Below, one piece after another: positions 47,738 through 54,943 of a DNA stretch of 64,000 nucleotides (position 1 is its first letter; the number at the start of each line of letters is the position of its first letter). Origin of the DNA: Bacillus timonensis (GTDB taxonomy: Bacteria > Bacillota > Bacilli > Bacillales > Bacillaceae_L); the NCBI RefSeq assembly GCF_004799755.1, contig NZ_SLUB01000001.1, positions 181,462-245,461 on the forward strand. The letters run 5' to 3'. Made by a program: the position numbers and the translations under genes. Below the pieces are notes generated by a model. The model searched no databases. It had not been told where the DNA came from and was given only the letters and a program-made list of their open reading frames with translations.

Positions 47738-48094
47738 TCATGCAGTTGATCTCTCGGTCCTACCTGACCTTACTAACCAACGGTGGATAGGTATTTCAAC
47801 TAACGTAATGACCAGGGCTGTTAAGATTGCGCCCCACAGCGTAACTCTCGCACCATCGTAAAACAAAGTAAGAAAATATACTACAAGTGCTGCAGTAACA
47901 AAATCGGCTATATCTGTCATTACCGTTGTATCTCTTCTAAGCATCGCTCTCTCCATTAAGTGACCGATAATGGCTAACAGTACTCCAATACCGATTGGCT
48001 GATACCATGCAACTAAATCAAAACTATCAAATATGCCTGAACAAATAGCTACAACCAATGGCAATAAGATAATCTTCATAATAAATCCAGTCAT
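47738..48094 (-). CDS. DUF2512 family (YndM-like) membrane protein
   Basis: 118 residues from ATG 48094, 10 nt after AAAGGAGG. Four helices: GFIMKIILLPLVVAICSGIF, YQPIGIGVLLAIIGHL, a third in TAALVVYFLTLFY, and a fourth with ALVITLVEIPIHRWLV. Matches YndM/DUF2512. Function unknown. Confidence 0.83.
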   Translation of the reverse strand: MTGFIMKIILLPLVVAICSGIFDSFDLVAWYQPIGIGVLLAIIGHLMERAMLRRDTTVMTDIADFVTAALVVYFLTLFYDGARVTLWGAILTALVITLVEIPIHRWLVRSGRTERSTA

Positions 48095-48151
48095 AGCATT
48101 CACACCTCCTTTAAAGATATTTTTTACATAAGAAGAAGAGAATATGTAATT

Positions 48152-48496
48152 CTAACGATCCGTTTCAACAACAGTTATATTCTTTACTCGCTCCGTAACT
48201 GGTTCAAAGGTGATATTCACAAGAACACCGAACTCTCGATTATCTTGTTTTAACCAAAGCTTGAAACGTTCAACATACATGCCATTTTTCTTATATCTTC
48301 CAACATGTAAATAATCTACAATTTGAGCTGAAGGGTATCGTTTTTGTGTTTCTTCCATCGCGAGCCTTCCCCATTTAGCGTATTCAGGTACTGGTTTTTT
48401 AGATTCAGCTGTAGTAATGGGGGAATCATTCAAGAGAAAAAAAGTTGGGGATAACAACAAACTTAAACAGCATCCAATCAGTATTTTCCGTAACAT
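48152..48496 (-). CDS. yqzG: YqzG-like secreted protein (DUF3889)
   Basis: 114 residues from ATG 48496 (GCGAGGTG upstream). Signal peptide (LRKILIGCCLSLLLSPTFF), then a DUF3889-type domain: YAKWGRLAMEETQKRYP and YLHVGRYKKNGMYVERFKLW. YqzG sits between comG and tapA in B. subtilis too. Function unknown. Confidence 0.83.
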   Translation of the reverse strand: MLRKILIGCCLSLLLSPTFFLLNDSPITTAESKKPVPEYAKWGRLAMEETQKRYPSAQIVDYLHVGRYKKNGMYVERFKLWLKQDNREFGVLVNITFEPVTERVKNITVVETDR

Positions 48497-48602
48497 GACA
48501 AACACCTCGCTTTTCATTTAGATTTCCCAACTAAACGGTAAAATTATGCAGATAAAATGGGAATGTATGGTATTATGTATTATGAAATAAGGGGGAGTAT
48601 TG

Positions 48603-49226
48603 ATGAGAAGGGCACTAAAAAACTTTATTTGTGTTTTGGTCTTACTTACTTTGTTTGCATGTAGTACGGAATATGCTACCGAAAATCCAAAAGATGGTGT
48701 GCTTACTCCAGTCAAACAAAATGAAAGGAATACACAAATTATTAGTTCACTCGGTTTTGATACATTGTTAATGTACGACCTTGAGTTAAAGAACGAGGAC
48801 ATAAAAATGATCCATCTTTGGATTGAACATTATAAGAATGGGGAAAAACAAGAAGATCTCTTAAAGGGTGCAACCGGTACTAGTGAAAAAATGACAGTAG
48901 CCGCTTCAAAACTGGACTTCAAGATAGATGATTCTACTACTTATTCACGTTGGACTTATTCAGTTGCTGATGGAACCGCGATATCAACATTAGAATCATT
49001 GCCGATTGAACTATATAAAGAAAATTTAGGAATGGGTCAAACATGGGTCGACGATACAATAAAATTAGAAGCGGAAAAACCGTTTACCTTAGCCTTAATT
49101 GCAAGGTATGATGGAAATGGTGTTAGAATAGGACTAGAAGATGAAGTAATAATAAATACCATTAAAGATAGTGATGAAGTATTTGTCGTAAAAGCGATGA
49201 TTAGCAAAAAAGAAGAGTACCAATGA
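48603..49226 (+). CDS. Putative lipoprotein, unknown function
   Basis: 207 residues from ATG 48603 (AGGGGGAG upstream). Lipobox-like LTLFACS near residue 20, then a soluble, mostly beta domain with SSLGFDTLLMYDLELKN and IELYKENLGMGQTWVDD. No family recognised. First of two consecutive lipoprotein genes, each with its own terminator. Confidence 0.72.
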   Translation: MRRALKNFICVLVLLTLFACSTEYATENPKDGVLTPVKQNERNTQIISSLGFDTLLMYDLELKNEDIKMIHLWIEHYKNGEKQEDLLKGATGTSEKMTVAASKLDFKIDDSTTYSRWTYSVADGTAISTLESLPIELYKENLGMGQTWVDDTIKLEAEKPFTLALIARYDGNGVRIGLEDEVIINTIKDSDEVFVVKAMISKKEEYQ

Positions 49227-49256
49227 GAAAGCGACCGTTTTGGGTCGCTTTTTTGC
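49226..49256 (+). terminator. Terminator after the first lipoprotein gene
   Basis: Stem AAAGCGACC / GGTCGCTTT and six T. Confidence 0.85.
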
Positions 49257-49327
49257 GTGCTGTATGATATGTCCACTTAACGCACATATTATTATTATGT
49301 GGAATGTTGTATATGGGAGGAAAGATC

Positions 49328-49927
49328 ATGCGGAAACAACTATTTTTTATGGTGATTATCCTATTAAGTGCATCCTTACTAGTTAGCTGTAAGGGGGATG
49401 ACAAAGCTAAAGAAAAAAAGGATGAAGCTGAAACAAAAATTCAACAAGTAGAAGATAAAATAATCAACTTAGGTTCATTAGGGTTCACAACAGATGATCT
49501 CGTAAAAAATTGGAATGAAGCTCAAGCAGAAATGAAGGATTCCGATAAAATTGACCAAATATCCGTAAGAAATGGAGAATTTAAACACGATGTCAATGAT
49601 GGAATGATTCTCGAAGGAATAGTAAATGAAACAACCAATGAGGTGATTCGGCTATCCATCGTGAAAAAAGATATGGAATCAGATAATCTTAACACGACTT
49701 TAGACAAATATGAGGACACAATCGCTGCTTTCTTCTTATTGGTTGCAGTAACAAATACAGAAGAGGCCGTCAAAGACCAGGACATCGGAAAAGTCACATA
49801 TAAATTAGGTCTCCTTCGAGACAAGGATAAAAAAATCAACGGAACCGCTACACTGAACAATGTTACGTATAAGGCTGAGGAAAATGAGCGGGGATTGGTG
49901 TTGTCGGCGGTGGAGAAGAGGGATTAA
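49328..49927 (+). CDS. Putative lipoprotein, unknown function
   Basis: 199 residues from ATG 49328 (GGGAGGAAAG upstream). Lipobox LLVSCKG near residue 21, a charged Lys/Glu linker (KAKEKKDEAETKIQQVEDK), then a globular domain with GSLGFTTDDLVKNWNEAQ and GLLRDKDKKINGTATL. It shares a short SLGF stretch with its neighbour but no clear overall similarity. Confidence 0.75.
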   Translation: MRKQLFFMVIILLSASLLVSCKGDDKAKEKKDEAETKIQQVEDKIINLGSLGFTTDDLVKNWNEAQAEMKDSDKIDQISVRNGEFKHDVNDGMILEGIVNETTNEVIRLSIVKKDMESDNLNTTLDKYEDTIAAFFLLVAVTNTEEAVKDQDIGKVTYKLGLLRDKDKKINGTATLNNVTYKAEENERGLVLSAVEKRD

Positions 49928-49929
49928 AT

Positions 49930-49968
49930 AAAAAAACCTTGGAAGGGTTAATCCTTTCAAGGTTTTTT
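49930..49968. terminator. Bidirectional terminator between lipoprotein and repeat-protein genes
   Basis: AAAAAACCTTG / CAAGGTTTTTT with an inner GAAGGG..CCTTTC arm. Confidence 0.85.
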
Positions 49969-49971
49969 ACT

Positions 49972-50574
49972 TTATTCGCCCTTGTCTTGTAGTAAAACTG
50001 TTTTTAGTTCTTCAACAATTTCATCAAATTCTTTGCCATCAGTTTTAATGCCATGTTGTTTTGCAGCATCGATGATTTTATTTCTTCTAGAATCAGGTAT
50101 AATACGTAGTTCTTCGTATTTATTGGAGGAAGGTTCTGTTAATTCTGGTTTTTCGCTATATTTTACTTTTAAATCAGAAATAATCGCTTCTTCTGATTTA
50201 CCATCCACTTCAATCCCAATTTCTTTAGCTTTCTGCTGAAGCATTGTAGAACGTATTTCAGTTTCTATTTTCTCTTGAGTTTTTCCTTCGGTATCAATAC
50301 CCAAATCTTTGGCTAGATTCTGTAATTGTTCACTTTCTCTTACTGGACGACGAAAGTCACTGGAAGGTTTTGGATTAGTAGCTTCTTCGGTATTTTGAAT
50401 TTGTTCTTCTTTGATAGTTAATTCCGGTGTCTTTTTATTTTCGTTAGAGGTTGAAACCGTGCGTTCCTTTTTATTGTTATTATCCATATCTTCACTTGCT
50501 AAAACCGGTAACAATTGTGTAAAACCTAAACATATTACACCTATTATACCAGTTATCAGAATTCTTTTTTTCAT
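49972..50574 (-). CDS. Secreted protein with three AK-GI--DGK repeats
   Basis: 200 residues. Signal peptide MKKRILITGIIGVICLGF with likely cleavage after LPVLAS. A Lys/Glu/Thr-rich linker follows, then three imperfect 20-22-residue repeats: AKDLGIDTEGKTQEKIETEI, AKEIGIEVDGKSEEAIISDL and AKQHGIKTDGKEFDEIVEEL. Family unknown; similar motifs occur in small secreted bacillar proteins. AAAGGAGAG precedes ATG 50574 by 11 nt. Confidence 0.75.
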   Translation of the reverse strand: MKKRILITGIIGVICLGFTQLLPVLASEDMDNNNKKERTVSTSNENKKTPELTIKEEQIQNTEEATNPKPSSDFRRPVRESEQLQNLAKDLGIDTEGKTQEKIETEIRSTMLQQKAKEIGIEVDGKSEEAIISDLKVKYSEKPELTEPSSNKYEELRIIPDSRRNKIIDAAKQHGIKTDGKEFDEIVEELKTVLLQDKGE

Positions 50575-50687
50575 AATTAATCAGTCTCTCCTTTCGATAA
50601 TTAATAGTAAGTTAAAATGTACCAAATTCAAAGTAATCAATTACTTATCACTATTTCCATAGTTGTTCACTTTTAATCTAAAATCAT

Positions 50688-51071
50688 TTATCGTTTTGTC
50701 ACGTTATCAATATTATTCCCTCCTTCGTTTTTTATGTGATCATTTTTCCAGTTTCTGAATTTAATAAAGTTCTGAAATTCTTGAAAGTCCTCTTTACTTA
50801 ATCCATCATCAATTGCATTCATTAATAGCTTTGTCCACTCCTTATCAAGTATTTCGTTTGTAATTATGTCAGTTTTTTCCTCTCCTAATAAATATTCGAT
50901 ACTTGTATCAAGTGGTTTTGAAATCTTAGTTAAGAATTGAAGAGAAGGATTTTTTTGTACATCTCGTTCAATATAACTTAAATAAGACTTTGAAACTCCA
51001 GCACGTTTTGCAAGCTCTGTGATGGTGAGTCTTTTTTGCTTTCTTAATTCTTTAATCCTGGATCCAATCAT
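50688..51071 (-). CDS. SinR-type transcriptional repressor (second copy, near tasA)
   Basis: 127 residues. N-terminal HTH of the SinR/Xre type: MIGSRIKELRKQKRLTITEL, AKRAGVSKSYLSYIERD, NPSLQFLTKISKPLDTS. The C-terminal helical hairpin LDKEWTKLLMNAIDDGLSKE is the SinI-binding/oligomerisation domain. A paralogue of the SinR at 54944-55270, perhaps equivalent to SlrR, but with a single C-terminal domain. Divergent from tasA, so it probably controls that promoter. RBS GAAGGAGAAGG. Confidence 0.88.
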   Translation of the reverse strand: MIGSRIKELRKQKRLTITELAKRAGVSKSYLSYIERDVQKNPSLQFLTKISKPLDTSIEYLLGEEKTDIITNEILDKEWTKLLMNAIDDGLSKEDFQEFQNFIKFRNWKNDHIKNEGGNNIDNVTKR

Positions 51072-51175
51072 CTTCCTTCTCCTTCATATATTGAATGCCC
51101 ACATGTTCATTATAAGGAACTTTTTGTTCTTAATAAAATAATTAAATAGTAAGAAAACAAGAGATAATTCGAGAA

Positions 51176-51196
51176 AAAGAACGATAATCGTTCTTT
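51176..51196. promoter_or_regulatory. SinR-type operator palindrome in the tasA promoter region
   Basis: Perfect 21-bp inverted repeat: AAAGAACGAT, central A, ATCGTTCTTT. Each arm contains the B. subtilis SinR core GTTCTYT. Further single cores flank it: GTTCTT in the 51112-51132 region and AAAGAAC at 51274-51280. Confidence 0.75.
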
Positions 51197-51224
51197 ATTA
51201 AGAAAATTTGGCTGATTTTGAGAT

Positions 51225-51254
51225 TTTTCAAATATAAGACTTATGGGCTATACT
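51225..51254 (+). promoter_or_regulatory. Candidate sigma-A promoter of tasA
   Basis: TTTTCA (51225-51230), 18-bp spacer, TATACT (51249-51254). The SinR-type palindrome lies just upstream and another core just downstream. Confidence 0.5.
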
Positions 51255-51381
51255 CACATTGTAAGTTCGCTGGAAAGAACGAAAATGAACTTTATGAAGT
51301 ACATATCTTGGTTGATCTCCTTATCAATACATAAGGATTCAATAAAAAAAAATATATAAGGGAAAAAGAGGAGGAAACAAA

Positions 51382-52017
51382 ATGAGTTTGAAAAAGAAAT
51401 TAGGATTAGGGGTAGCATCAGCAGCACTAGGATTATCATTAATCGGGGGAGGAACATTTGCATACTTCAGTGACACAGAAGTAACAAACAATACATTTGC
51501 AGCTGGAACATTAGATTTATCTGTAAATCCAACAACAATTGTTGATGTTTCAAACCTGAAGCCTGGAGATGTAGTAGTACGCGAATTCAATTTAGTCAAT
51601 GGTGGTTCTCTAGATATTTCTAAAATTGATTTAAAAACGGTAACTTCAGTAGATGATGCAAATAATGATAATACTGACAACTTTGCTAAACACATTAAAG
51701 TTCTTTTCTTAGAAAATGGTGACAAGACTGGTTGGAATTTCATCGAAGGATGGGATTATAATGATGTAATCTCTGAAACTACATTATATGACCTTCAGGC
51801 TATGACGCCTGATGCTGTTGAAAACTTAAATAGCTTCTGGACTAAGTGGCTAGGAATTGAGGGTGAAGAAAGCGGTCTTGGAGCAGGAGATAGCGATCAA
51901 ATGTATGTTGCATTTGAATTCGTTGATAACAACCAAGATCAAAACCAATTCCAAGGGGATACTTTAAACCTTGAGTGGACATTTACTGCTCACCAAACAG
52001 AAGGCGAATTAAAATAA
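51382..52017 (+). CDS. tasA: TasA/CalY family matrix amyloid protein (camelysin, M73)
   Basis: 211 residues, closer to CalY of the B. cereus group (about 197) than to B. subtilis TasA (261). Signal MSLKKKLGLGVASAALGLSL, with the SipW-type site before TFAYFSDTEVTNNTFAAGTL, then NLKPGDVVVREFNLVNGGSL and a C-terminal LEWTFTAHQTEGE. Forms extracellular protein fibres in biofilm. Strong RBS GAGGAGG. First gene of the matrix cluster, followed by a hairpin. Confidence 0.92.
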   Translation: MSLKKKLGLGVASAALGLSLIGGGTFAYFSDTEVTNNTFAAGTLDLSVNPTTIVDVSNLKPGDVVVREFNLVNGGSLDISKIDLKTVTSVDDANNDNTDNFAKHIKVLFLENGDKTGWNFIEGWDYNDVISETTLYDLQAMTPDAVENLNSFWTKWLGIEGEESGLGAGDSDQMYVAFEFVDNNQDQNQFQGDTLNLEWTFTAHQTEGELK

Positions 52018-52037
52018 TATTTCATAATTGAAACAGG

Positions 52038-52060
52038 GGAAGGGGATTCTATCTCCTTCC
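52038..52060 (+). terminator. Hairpin between tasA and tapA (partial terminator)
   Basis: 10-bp stem GGAAGGGGAT / ATCTCCTTCC with a 3-nt loop and a weak T-rich tail. Probably lets a fraction of transcripts reach tapA-sipW. Confidence 0.55.
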
Positions 52061-52157
52061 TTGCTTTCATACTTTGTAGATATTTATGAACACATATGGA
52101 CGACTTTGTTTTCATAAATATGTATAAATATTGTTACGAAGAAGGGCGGAACAAAAA

Positions 52158-52976
52158 GTGAATGAGAATAGTAGATTGTTAAGAGGGATAAAACTTAGAA
52201 AAAAAAGATTTTTTACCATTCTTAAAATAGCCTTAGTATTTTATTTAATGATTCTCTCAATCAAATATGTAACATCAAGTACATCTGCCTACTTCATATC
52301 GAGTAATGTAACTACGGGAAAGTTTACGGCCGGGACATGGGATTATAGTAAACTGAAATTTAGTGGAAATGGTCATGATTTTGGTAATGACAATGAAAAG
52401 GCTTGTCCTGCAAATATAGAAGTACTAATTAAAAATTTTAGTAAAAATGATATGTTATCACCTAGTACATATGAAATTTACTTTACTAATGAAACAGGAA
52501 ACCCTGAAAATCATGGTAAATTAATTGCCGATGGTATTATTCCAAAGTTGAAAAGTAATCAGGAAATGCCACTGAATTTTGAAACAAATATTGAAGGTTT
52601 TTATACGTTTAAAGCTTATCAAGTAAATAAATCTTTTGATGATGTCTGGAGTGAAAAAATAAAAGTAAAATGTAAGAGTAAAACTGGCCAAACCACAAAT
52701 GAGCAAAATGAAGTACCTAACGAAGAACAATCAAAGAAATCAATAGAAAACGAGAAAACAGAAACACCTGAAACAAAGACATCAGAAGAGACAGGATCGG
52801 AAAATACTGCAAATCAGACACCAGAAAATAATGAACAATCTTCTACAACTGAAAGTGAAGAAGCTCCTGCGTCAACTGAAAGTAATAATGGAAACCAAAC
52901 TCCAGATGAAGTAAATAACTCAGTAACTGACGAGACTAAAAATGTTCAAGAAAAAGAGGAGAAGGATGGACAATGA
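52158..52976 (+). CDS. tapA: TapA-like amyloid fibre anchoring/assembly protein
   Basis: GTG 52158 chosen (GGGCGGAAC upstream); a TTG at 52131 has no site. 272 residues. Basic N-terminus, membrane/signal segment FFTILKIALVFYLMILSIKY, and a SipW-like site before STSAYFISSNVTTGKFTAGTW, echoing TasA. Two cysteines (ACPANIEV, KVKCKSK) as in TapA, IKNFSKNDMLSPSTYEIYF, then a 90-residue Ser/Thr/Glu/Asn-rich tail like that of TapA. Overlaps sipW by 4 bases. Confidence 0.85.
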   Translation: MNENSRLLRGIKLRKKRFFTILKIALVFYLMILSIKYVTSSTSAYFISSNVTTGKFTAGTWDYSKLKFSGNGHDFGNDNEKACPANIEVLIKNFSKNDMLSPSTYEIYFTNETGNPENHGKLIADGIIPKLKSNQEMPLNFETNIEGFYTFKAYQVNKSFDDVWSEKIKVKCKSKTGQTTNEQNEVPNEEQSKKSIENEKTETPETKTSEETGSENTANQTPENNEQSSTTESEEAPASTESNNGNQTPDEVNNSVTDETKNVQEKEEKDGQ

Positions 52977-53554
52977 AAAAGAAAATTTTTAAATGGTTTA
53001 ATCATTTATTAACAGGGGTATTAATTGTTTTATTATTATGCGTTGCATCACTTGTAGTAACAAATAAACTTTCTGGAGGAGAACCTTCTGTATTTGGATA
53101 TCAGCTTAAAACTGTATTATCAGGTTCGATGGAGCCTGGGATAAAAACTGGGTCTATTATCGCAGTAAAAACAGGTGGAGATATGACGCGTTTTAAAGAA
53201 GGTGACGTTATCACTTTTATGGAAGAAGATGAAAAACTAATCACCCACAGAATTACTGAAGTACTAAAAAATAAGAATCAAGTGATGTATAGAACAAAAG
53301 GGGATAATAATAATACAGAGGATATCAATCCAGTATTAGCTCAAAATGTAGTTGCAGAATATCGTGGATTTACCATACCATATCTCGGTTACTTCGCTGA
53401 TTTTGCAGACTCAAAAAAAGGAACTGTTTTACTAATGATTGTTCCTGGGATTATAATATTCCTCTATTCTATTTTCACACTTTGGAGAACCATCTCAAAA
53501 ATTGATTTAAGTAGCAAGACGAAAGATACTGTTGAAGAAACTAAAATAAATTAA
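52973..53554 (+). CDS. sipW: ER-type signal peptidase I SipW
   Basis: 193 residues; ATG overlaps the tapA TGA. Two membrane helices (residues about 10-30 and 150-170). Catalytic serine in VLSGSMEPG and a histidine (LITHRITEV) where prokaryotic-type enzymes have lysine, so it is the Ser-His ER type; GDNNNTEDINPV is a further box. In B. subtilis SipW is needed to mature TasA and TapA. Confidence 0.95.
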   Translation: MKKKIFKWFNHLLTGVLIVLLLCVASLVVTNKLSGGEPSVFGYQLKTVLSGSMEPGIKTGSIIAVKTGGDMTRFKEGDVITFMEEDEKLITHRITEVLKNKNQVMYRTKGDNNNTEDINPVLAQNVVAEYRGFTIPYLGYFADFADSKKGTVLLMIVPGIIIFLYSIFTLWRTISKIDLSSKTKDTVEETKIN

Positions 53555-53580
53555 GGATCAATATTTATTAATATTGATCC
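53555..53580 (+). terminator. Hairpin between sipW and the LPXTG gene
   Basis: Perfect 11-bp stem GGATCAATATT / AATATTGATCC with a 4-nt loop but no T run; likely an mRNA processing or partial stop element. Confidence 0.5.
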
Positions 53581-53606
53581 CCTTCTAGGGAAGGAAGGGG
53601 CATAAA

Positions 53607-54233
53607 ATGAAGAGGAGAAAGAGTTTTCTAAGATTGCTATATTTTATTTTTATATGTACCTTTTTATTTTTATCTCAAGCAAATCAAGTCTCTGCGTCTC
53701 CATCCAAGAATAGTAAGGTAATAGATATCATGACAACCCCAGAAAAGGTACTCTTTGATATTGAGAACTTTAAGCCAGGTGATTGGGCTATAAGAACAAT
53801 AACCATAAAAAATACTGGTTCTGAGGATTTTAACTATTTAACTTCAGCAGATCGTAAGGCTGGATCAAAAAAATTATATGAAGAGTTACTCCTGACTATT
53901 TCCAATAAAAGTGGAGAGTTGTATAAAGGTAAGTTAGGTGAATTTAACAAAATCGATCCTAGATCAATTGCAAGTGGGAAACAAGAAGAATTAAATTTTA
54001 CGGTAGAATTCCCATCCCATTTAGGAAATGAATATCAGGGTTTAAAAACTGAGGTTGAACTAAAATTCTATGCGGAGGGTACCTTAGGTGGAGCACTTCC
54101 AGTTGACGGACCAAAACTTCCCCAGACGGGAACCGATACTTATAATATTCTGATTGCAGGAATTGCATTAGTCTTAGGTGGAAGTATTTTATTTTTCATC
54201 CTAAAAAGAAAACGATTAAAAACAGTTCGCTAA
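53607..54233 (+). CDS. TasA-like domain protein with LPXTG cell-wall anchor
   Basis: 208 residues. Signal peptide (FLRLLYFIFICTFLFLSQA, cut after VSAS), then a domain beginning DIENFKPGDWAIRTITIKNT, related to the TasA/CalY fold (compare NLKPGDVVVREFNLVN in TasA). C-terminal sorting signal LPQTG, hydrophobic helix and a basic tail (LKRKRLKTVR). Should be linked to peptidoglycan by a class A/E-type sortase, which is not in the window. RBS GGGAAGGAAGGGG. Confidence 0.87.
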   Translation: MKRRKSFLRLLYFIFICTFLFLSQANQVSASPSKNSKVIDIMTTPEKVLFDIENFKPGDWAIRTITIKNTGSEDFNYLTSADRKAGSKKLYEELLLTISNKSGELYKGKLGEFNKIDPRSIASGKQEELNFTVEFPSHLGNEYQGLKTEVELKFYAEGTLGGALPVDGPKLPQTGTDTYNILIAGIALVLGGSILFFILKRKRLKTVR

Positions 54234-54272
54234 TCTAAGTTAATTGATAAGGAGATTCTATTTGCACTATCG

Positions 54273-54279
54273 TTCTTTA
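54273..54279 (+). promoter_or_regulatory. SinR-type core GTTCTTT
   Basis: The context ATCGTTCTTTAATAAGAA nearly repeats the right half of the tasA palindrome and its flank (ATCGTTCTTTATTAAGAA at 51187). Candidate operator for the genes at 54379 and beyond. Confidence 0.45.
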
Positions 54280-54305
54280 ATAAGAATTGATTGGATTGAA
54301 AATTG

Positions 54306-54336
54306 AAGATGACTTTTTCTCTATTTCATCTTTTTA
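54306..54336 (+). terminator. Terminator of the tasA cluster
   Basis: Stem AAGATGA / TCATCTT with a 13-nt loop, then five T. Confidence 0.75.
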
Positions 54337-54378
54337 ATTTCTAAATCATGCATTCAATACTAATAAGTGAGGTTCCTA

Positions 54379-54735
54379 ATGAAATTTATCCTCATACTCC
54401 TAGCAAACTTAAATCTATTAGACGCATGTATTACCCATTTTGGAATACTTGGCGGCCATATTTCTGAAGCAAACCTGATAATGTACTCAATATACGAAAT
54501 CCATCCATTTTTGTTTCTGTTTGTAAAAACAATGCTTTCCATATTTTTAATTGTGCTTATCTTCTTAATTCGTTTACCAGTTAGTAAAATAATTCAATCT
54601 TTATTTATATGTAGCCACTGCTTTGTACGTCTATGTCTTTTTCCTCCATGGCTATTGGATTACACAAATTTTATACTAATGGAGGAAACCAATGTATACG
54701 AAAACATGCCCCAAATGCAACCAGCCATCTTTTAG
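54379..54735 (+). CDS. Small membrane protein, possibly DUF5658
   Basis: 118 residues from ATG 54379 (GTGAGGTT upstream). Three to four helices; N-terminal ILILLANLNLLDACITHFGI and GGHISEANLIMYSIYE resemble DUF5658 proteins (LD...T...G...E.N). Its end overlaps the next gene by 44 bases. Function unknown. Confidence 0.65.
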   Translation: MKFILILLANLNLLDACITHFGILGGHISEANLIMYSIYEIHPFLFLFVKTMLSIFLIVLIFLIRLPVSKIIQSLFICSHCFVRLCLFPPWLLDYTNFILMEETNVYENMPQMQPAIF

Positions 54736-54901
54736 TAGCTGTATGCTCGGTGAATGGAACTGCCCAATCTGTCAAACAGACCTTTCACAGTTTCGTGCAC
54801 GTGATGTTGGTGAAGCTTTTCCTTCAATAATATATAAGAAAAACACAACTCCCCAACAATCCGAATCTGACTACCAGTCCGCTTTCGAAACATACATATA
54901 A
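54692..54901 (+). CDS. Small zinc-ribbon protein
   Basis: 69 residues, ATG 54692 after GGAGGAAACC. Two CxxC knuckles: KTCPKCNQPSF and WNCPICQTDLS, typical of a zinc ribbon; the C-terminal half is hydrophilic. Lies between the matrix operon and sinR. Function unknown. Confidence 0.75.
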   Translation: MYTKTCPKCNQPSFSSCMLGEWNCPICQTDLSQFRARDVGEAFPSIIYKKNTTPQQSESDYQSAFETYI

Positions 54902-54906
54902 AATAA

Positions 54907-54943
54907 AAAATGCTTCGGGCAGCCAAATGTGCCGAAGCATTTC
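54907..54943. terminator. Bidirectional terminator between the zinc-ribbon gene and sinR
   Basis: Stem AAATGCTTCGG / CCGAAGCATTT with an inner GCA/TGC pair; T run on the - strand side for sinR. Confidence 0.85.

Noticed and set aside
49522..49860. 112-codon ORF opposite the second lipoprotein gene
   Set aside because: Shadow frame; the + strand gene has a lipoprotein signal, ribosome site and terminator.
50688..51071. Calling this gene slrR
   Set aside because: SlrR of B. subtilis is longer (about 152 residues) with extra C-terminal sequence; this protein has one SinI-like hairpin, so only 'SinR-type' is supported.
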